In this document: one piece after another, positions 60,368-64,000 of the stretch
Layout of the letters: the number at the start of each line of letters is the position of its first letter
Position numbering within the stretch: position 1 is the stretch's first letter
Assembly (NCBI RefSeq): GCF_012910715.1
Contig: NZ_JABBHF010000004.1
Span: forward strand, 372,001 to 436,000
Length of the DNA: 64,000 nucleotides
Direction: 5' to 3'
DNA from: Flavivirga algicola
Lineage (GTDB): Bacteria; Bacteroidota; Bacteroidia; Flavobacteriales; Flavobacteriaceae
Notes under the pieces: generated by a model
Told to the model about the DNA's origin: nothing
The model's input: only the letters and a program-made list of their open reading frames with translations
Database searches by the model: none
Program-made: the position numbers and the translations under genes

Positions 60368-61912
60368 TTACCCAATAATCATGCCCGCAATAGTAGCAGA
60401 AATTAAAGAAGCGATAGTGCCTCCAATTAAGGCCTTCATACCAAACTTAGATAAGGTTTTACGCTGACCAGGAGCCAGAGAGCCTATACCCCCAATTTGA
60501 ATACCTATAGAAGCAAAATTGGCAAAACCACAAAGCATATAAGTTGCCATAATTATAGACTTTTGGTAGTTAAGATGAACTATATTTGTAGCTTCTTTTA
60601 AGTCTCTTAGTTGTATATAGCCTATAAATTCACTAGCTGCTAATTTAATGCCCAATAGTTGTCCCATTAAAGCCATATCTTCTTTAGCGACGCCGATAAG
60701 CCACATAAGAGGTGCAAACACATAGCCTAAAATTAGTTCAAGAGATAAGCTTTCATATGGCGTATTGTTAACCACCCATGTATTTATTGAAGACACATCA
60801 CCAATCCATCCCAGAATGCCATTAAACATGGCAATAAAAGCAACAAACACAAGGAGCATAGCGCCAACATTAACAGCAAGTTTTAAGCCTTCGGTAGTAC
60901 CATTGGCGATAGCATCTAAAAAATTAGCTCCAATTTTTTCTTGAGAAACTTTTACGTCTGTATTAATATCTTCTGTTTGTGGATACAGGATTTTGGAAAT
61001 AACTATAGCTCCAGGAGCAGCCATAACAGATGCAGCTAAAAGGTGCTTTGCATAAAACAATCTGAGTTCTGGATCATTGCCTCCTAAAAAACCTATATAC
61101 GCTGCCAATACGGCACCAGCTACGGTTGCCATACCTCCAATCATGACTAAAAGCATTTCAGATTTATTCATCTTTTCCAAATAAGCCTTTATTAAAAGAG
61201 GTGCTTCTGTTTGGCCTAAAAAGATGTTGCCTGCAACGCTCAAGCTTTCCGCCCCAGAAATTTTTAAGGCTTTAGAAAGCAACCAAGCCATGGCTTTTAC
61301 TACTTTTTGAATGATGCCTAAATAAAATAAGACAGAGGTCAATGCAGAAAAAAATATGATGGTTGGCAATACTTGAAAAGCAAATATAAAGCCAAAGGTA
61401 TCCATGTCTACAACTAAACCTTCAAACAAGAATTTACTGCCTGCTCTTGTAAATTCTAACACTTCAACAAAAAGGCCTCCAATAAATTCGAAAATGCCTT
61501 TAATGAATTCAACTTTCAAAACCCCAATAGCAATTAGTAATTGAAAAGCTAGACCAATCCCTACAATTTTCCAATTAATAGCTTTTCTATTACTACTGAA
61601 AAGAAAGGCTAGAAAGATTAAAGAAAGCATGCCTAAAGCTCCTCTCCATAGACTATTAAATGAAAATCCCTGACTTGGAATAATGGTACTTACTGAAATA
61701 TTCGTACTATTTTCGGTCGATACATTTTCAGTTTTAAGGTTAGTGCTATTGATGTTTAGAGTATCGGCAAAATTATTTGCAGTTGCTGTTTGTTGAATGG
61801 TCGTTTCATTTTGAACGGAATCCAACTTTATAGTTTCATTTGCCTCTTGCGCTATAATGGATGACGTCAATAAGAAAAAAACAACGGCAATAAGCAAAGA
61901 AAACTGTTTCAT
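60368..61912 (-). CDS. CNT-family nucleoside transporter with N-terminal extension
   Basis: Protein of 514 residues; bacterial CNT (NupC) carriers are usually about 400. The extra N-terminus is a signal peptide (about 1-21, ending IIAQ) and a Ser/Thr/Asn-rich periplasmic stretch (about 22-85). The CNT core then follows with about 9-10 helices: GGLFVEVLEFTRAGSKFLFE, FQVLPTIIFFSALTSVLFYL, GQTEAPLLIKAYL, GGMATVAGAVLAAYI, and a C-terminal GFANFASIGIQIGGIGSLAP. It is a Na+- or H+-driven nucleoside importer of the inner membrane. The long N-terminal leader seems common in Bacteroidota members (recall). It follows the BFN nuclease gene by 15 bases. Confidence 0.9.
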   Translation of the reverse strand: MKQFSLLIAVVFFLLTSSIIAQEANETIKLDSVQNETTIQQTATANNFADTLNINSTNLKTENVSTENSTNISVSTIIPSQGFSFNSLWRGALGMLSLIFLAFLFSSNRKAINWKIVGIGLAFQLLIAIGVLKVEFIKGIFEFIGGLFVEVLEFTRAGSKFLFEGLVVDMDTFGFIFAFQVLPTIIFFSALTSVLFYLGIIQKVVKAMAWLLSKALKISGAESLSVAGNIFLGQTEAPLLIKAYLEKMNKSEMLLVMIGGMATVAGAVLAAYIGFLGGNDPELRLFYAKHLLAASVMAAPGAIVISKILYPQTEDINTDVKVSQEKIGANFLDAIANGTTEGLKLAVNVGAMLLVFVAFIAMFNGILGWIGDVSSINTWVVNNTPYESLSLELILGYVFAPLMWLIGVAKEDMALMGQLLGIKLAASEFIGYIQLRDLKEATNIVHLNYQKSIIMATYMLCGFANFASIGIQIGGIGSLAPGQRKTLSKFGMKALIGGTIASLISATIAGMIIG

Positions 61913-61927
61913 ATTTAGAAGTAAATA

Positions 61928-62542
61928 TTATTCTCGTTTTGAGATTTCATCGCGAATATGCGCTGCTCTTTCATAATCTTCATTAGAAACAGCTTCTTCT
62001 AATAAGCTATTTAATTCTTCAAGTGTTTTTCCTTTAAGATTTTCGCGAGGTGTTTCAGGTTCTAATTCACTAGAAATCATGTCGTCTACCAAAATACTGT
62101 CCTCATTTTCACCTTCTTCCTTCGGATTCACTTTTAAATATATTCCAGCTTTGTCAAGAATGTTTTTGTAAGTAAAAATAGGTGCATCAAAACGAAGTGC
62201 TAAAGCAATAGCATCACTGGTTCTAGCATCAATAATTTCTTCAATCTTATCACGTTCGCATATTAAACTAGAATAAAAAACGCCATCGACTAATTTATGG
62301 ATGATTACTTGTTTTACAACCACATCGAAACGATCAGCGAAATTTTTAAATAAATCGTGCGTTAATGGTCTGGGAGGTCTAATTTCTTTCTCCAAAGCTA
62401 TGGCAATAGATTGTGCTTCAAAAGCACCAATAACGATTGGAAGTTTACGATCGCCATCTAATTCATTTAAAATCAATGCGTAAGCGCCGTTTTGGGTTTG
62501 GCTATAGGATATGCCTTTTATATTTAATCTTACTAAACTCAT
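61928..62542 (-). CDS. BFN (DUF151) domain protein with C-terminal UVR motif
   Basis: Protein of 204 residues. BFN domain at about 1-130: DGDRKLPIVIGAFEAQSIAI, PRPLTHDLFKNFADRFDVVV, and DARTSDAIALALRFDAPIFT. The C-terminal UVR-type helical hairpin (about 168-204, LLEEAVSNEDYERAAHIRDE) matches the UvrB/ClpC-type interaction motif. The family has a bifunctional RNase/DNase activity in the few studied members. Cytosolic. It starts an operon with the nucleoside transporter 15 bases downstream, which fits nucleic-acid turnover and nucleoside use, although the link is inference. Confidence 0.88.
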   Translation of the reverse strand: MSLVRLNIKGISYSQTQNGAYALILNELDGDRKLPIVIGAFEAQSIAIALEKEIRPPRPLTHDLFKNFADRFDVVVKQVIIHKLVDGVFYSSLICERDKIEEIIDARTSDAIALALRFDAPIFTYKNILDKAGIYLKVNPKEEGENEDSILVDDMISSELEPETPRENLKGKTLEELNSLLEEAVSNEDYERAAHIRDEISKRE

Positions 62543-62662
62543 AATTTATAAAAACGCAAAGAACTGTTTAAATTAGGACTTTACCAACTGACTAAGACAG
62601 AATTAAGTATTTAGTGCTAATTTAAGCAGTTCTATACGACTATACAATTTATAAAAAATTAT

Positions 62663-63622
62663 TTATTGTTGCGCTTTAAAAGTCTTTAATTTTTCTGTAA
62701 GTTGTGGTACAACTTCAAAAGCATCTCCAACAACACCATAGTCTGCAGCTTTAAAGAAAGGCGCTTCAGCATCCGTATTGATGACCACTTTTACTTTAGA
62801 AGCATTAATTCCAGCTAAATGTTGAATAGCTCCAGAAATACCAATAGCTATATATAAGTTTGATGCTACAGGTTTACCAGTTTGCCCAACATGTTCACTG
62901 TGAGGTCTCCATCCTAAATCCGAAACAGGCTTAGAGCATGCTGTTGCTGCCCCTAATACATCTGCTAGTTCTTCTACCATACCCCAATTTTCAGGTCCTT
63001 TTAATCCACGACCAGCAGATACAACAATCTCGGCATCTGCAATGGTAACTTTATCTGTTGCTTTATCAACAGATTCTACTTTAATTCCTGAATCCGAAAT
63101 TGAAGGCGAGAAGTCTTCCGTGGAAAGGTTTCCACTATTTTCTACCAACCCAAATGAATTATTAGAAACCCCTATGATTTTTATTTCGGTATTAATTTGA
63201 GATATTTCGAAAGCTTTATTGGTAAATGCCGTACGCTTAACTGTAAATGGCGATGTACTAGCTGGAGTTTCAATAACATTAGAAGCATATCCCGCATTTA
63301 AACCAACAGCCAAAAGCGGGGCTAAGTATTTACTATCTGCACTAGAGCTTACCACAATAACCTTTGAGGCTTCTTTTTCTGCTGCTTGTTTGATGGCTTC
63401 AGCATAACCATTGGCATTAAAAGATTGTAATTGTGTATTTGTTACATTTAAAACTTTATCGACACCATAATTTCCTAATTCAGATGCATCATCAACATTT
63501 ATAGTAATGGCTGTAACTGTTGTACCTAATTGATTTGCTACTGCTTTGGCATAAGAAGCAACTTCTAAAGCGGCTTTTTTAAACGTGCCTTGCTCTGATT
63601 CTGTATATACTAAAACTGACAT
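62663..63622 (-). CDS. etfA: Electron transfer flavoprotein, alpha subunit
   Basis: Protein of 319 residues, the usual length. N-terminal alpha/beta domain (about 1-185), then the FAD-binding C-terminal domain with SAGRGLKGPENWGMVEELAD, LGAATACSKPVSDLGW, GQTGKPVASNLYIAIGISGA, and INTDAEAPFFKAADYGVVGD, which are the conserved ETF-alpha motifs. It forms the FAD heterodimer with ETF-beta and passes electrons from acyl-CoA dehydrogenases to the quinone pool. It lies 170 bases downstream of etfB on the same strand; the gap holds two REP-like hairpins. Confidence 0.95.
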   Translation of the reverse strand: MSVLVYTESEQGTFKKAALEVASYAKAVANQLGTTVTAITINVDDASELGNYGVDKVLNVTNTQLQSFNANGYAEAIKQAAEKEASKVIVVSSSADSKYLAPLLAVGLNAGYASNVIETPASTSPFTVKRTAFTNKAFEISQINTEIKIIGVSNNSFGLVENSGNLSTEDFSPSISDSGIKVESVDKATDKVTIADAEIVVSAGRGLKGPENWGMVEELADVLGAATACSKPVSDLGWRPHSEHVGQTGKPVASNLYIAIGISGAIQHLAGINASKVKVVINTDAEAPFFKAADYGVVGDAFEVVPQLTEKLKTFKAQQ

Positions 63623-63640
63623 AAAATTTTATTTTTCGTC

Positions 63641-63661
63641 ACCCTGGACTCGTTTCAGGGT
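63641..63661. repeat. REP-like hairpin, type C (ACCCTG ... CAGGGT)
   Basis: ACCCTG (63641-63646) and CAGGGT (63656-63661) pair around a 9-base loop, just upstream of etfA. On the minus strand it reads ACCCTGAAACGAGTCCAGGG, a motif I recall as a frequent intergenic palindrome in flavobacterial genomes. Confidence 0.5.
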
Positions 63662-63765
63662 ATGATTAATATTTTATTTTCCTAATTTCCTGTCTTGGGT
63701 ATTCATTTTTATAATTAACTGTAACAGGAGTTGTTATTTTATAATAATTTAGTTTCAATTTAAAA

Positions 63766-63787
63766 GATTCCAGCTTTCGCAGGAATA
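63766..63787. repeat. REP-like hairpin, type B copy between etfB and etfA
   Basis: ATTCC-a-GC and GC-a-GGAAT pair around TTTC, directly downstream of the etfB stop. The element resembles the one before thyA in layout (AGATTCC..C..GGAAT). It may also act as the end structure of the etfB transcript. Confidence 0.45.
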
Positions 63788-63792
63788 CCGCA

Positions 63793-64000
63793 TTAAATAA
63801 CTTTAGCCTCGTTATGAAGTAAGCTTACTAATTCATCCAAATTGTCTGCCGAAACTAATTTTACGGCTCCTTTAGGAGCAGGTTTTTCAAATTTAATCGA
63901 GGTTGTCTCTGCGCCAGCCTCAATAGGCTCAACAACTGTTAAAGGTTTCTGGCGTGCCATCATGATACCCCTCATATTTGGTATTTTAAGATCACTTTCT
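63793..64000 (-). CDS. etfB: Electron transfer flavoprotein, beta subunit (5' part outside window)
   Basis: Only the C-terminal 68 residues are inside the window; the frame stays open to the right edge (ESDLKIPN before the first internal Met). The visible part has PNMRGIMMARQKPLTVVEP, KFEKPAPKGAVKLV, and DNLDELVSLLHNEAKVI, which match the C-terminus of ETF-beta. It binds AMP and docks with ETF-alpha, encoded 170 bases downstream. Stop at 63793. Confidence 0.9.
   Translation of the reverse strand, partial: ESDLKIPNMRGIMMARQKPLTVVEPIEAGAETTSIKFEKPAPKGAVKLVSADNLDELVSLLHNEAKVI

Overview
The window is AT-rich chromosomal DNA from a member of the Bacteroidota, almost certainly family Flavobacteriaceae. 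Evidence: three SusC/SusD pairs, a hybrid two-component system (HTCS), AraC regulators with membrane domains, lipoproteins with Bacteroidota-type lipoboxes, TAnnTTTG-like promoter elements, and flavobacterial housekeeping genes (BFN-domain nuclease with UVR tail, CNT transporter with a signal peptide, 2TM-domain protein). The genus cannot be fixed from the sequence alone. I see no tRNA, rRNA, CRISPR array, insertion sequence or phage structural gene.

Layout. (1) 1-5.8 kb, plus strand: the 3' part of a TPR histidine kinase with its response regulator, a terminator, then small unknown genes and nucleases: a 45-aa basic protein, a two-helix membrane protein, two small Cys-rich proteins, a stand-alone HsdR_N-like PD-(D/E)XK nuclease, a secreted SNase-family nuclease, and a secreted Cys-rich protein whose TTG start overlaps the SNase stop. 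(2) 6.2-36.6 kb: a large carbohydrate-utilisation region. It holds an HTCS, a minus-strand SusC/SusD pair, an SSS sodium/sugar symporter, a membrane AraC regulator, a GPH-family sugar transporter with an unusual ~90-residue insertion, a GH3 beta-glucosidase lipoprotein, a cupin-type AraC regulator, a plus-strand SusC/SusD pair, and two tandem FG-GAP/UnbV lipoproteins of about 1,110 residues. (3) 36.8-40.9 kb: an Ala-rich repeat lipoprotein, Kdo transferase, and a DegT aminotransferase/galE operon (envelope polysaccharide). (4) 41.3-48.6 kb: a second PUL-like locus with a membrane AraC regulator, SusC/SusD and a small lipoprotein, but no glycoside hydrolase. (5) 48.7-64 kb: mostly housekeeping genes, nearly all on the minus strand: lspA-fabD, a COG2509 FAD protein, DinB-like and NimA/PNPOx-like genes facing a MocR regulator, an AraC-SDR-lipoprotein run, a membrane-anchored DHFR fusion, a stand-alone CBM48 protein, thyA, a nucleoside transporter, the BFN nuclease, etfA and partial etfB.

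How it fits together. In region 2, SusC/D outer-membrane pairs would import oligosaccharides. The GH3 enzyme would release glucose-like monomers from beta-linked oligomers, and the SSS and GPH carriers would take sugars through the inner membrane. The HTCS and two AraC regulators would control expression. A 13-bp motif (ATTTGATACGCTA) occurs both upstream of the HTCS and upstream of the minus-strand susC, in the same orientation to each gene and about 260-270 bp from each start. At the susC it forms an inverted repeat, so it is a candidate operator linking the two. The substrate is not determinable from one GH3. Housekeeping region 5 carries several short REP-like palindromes that I did not find in the PUL regions.
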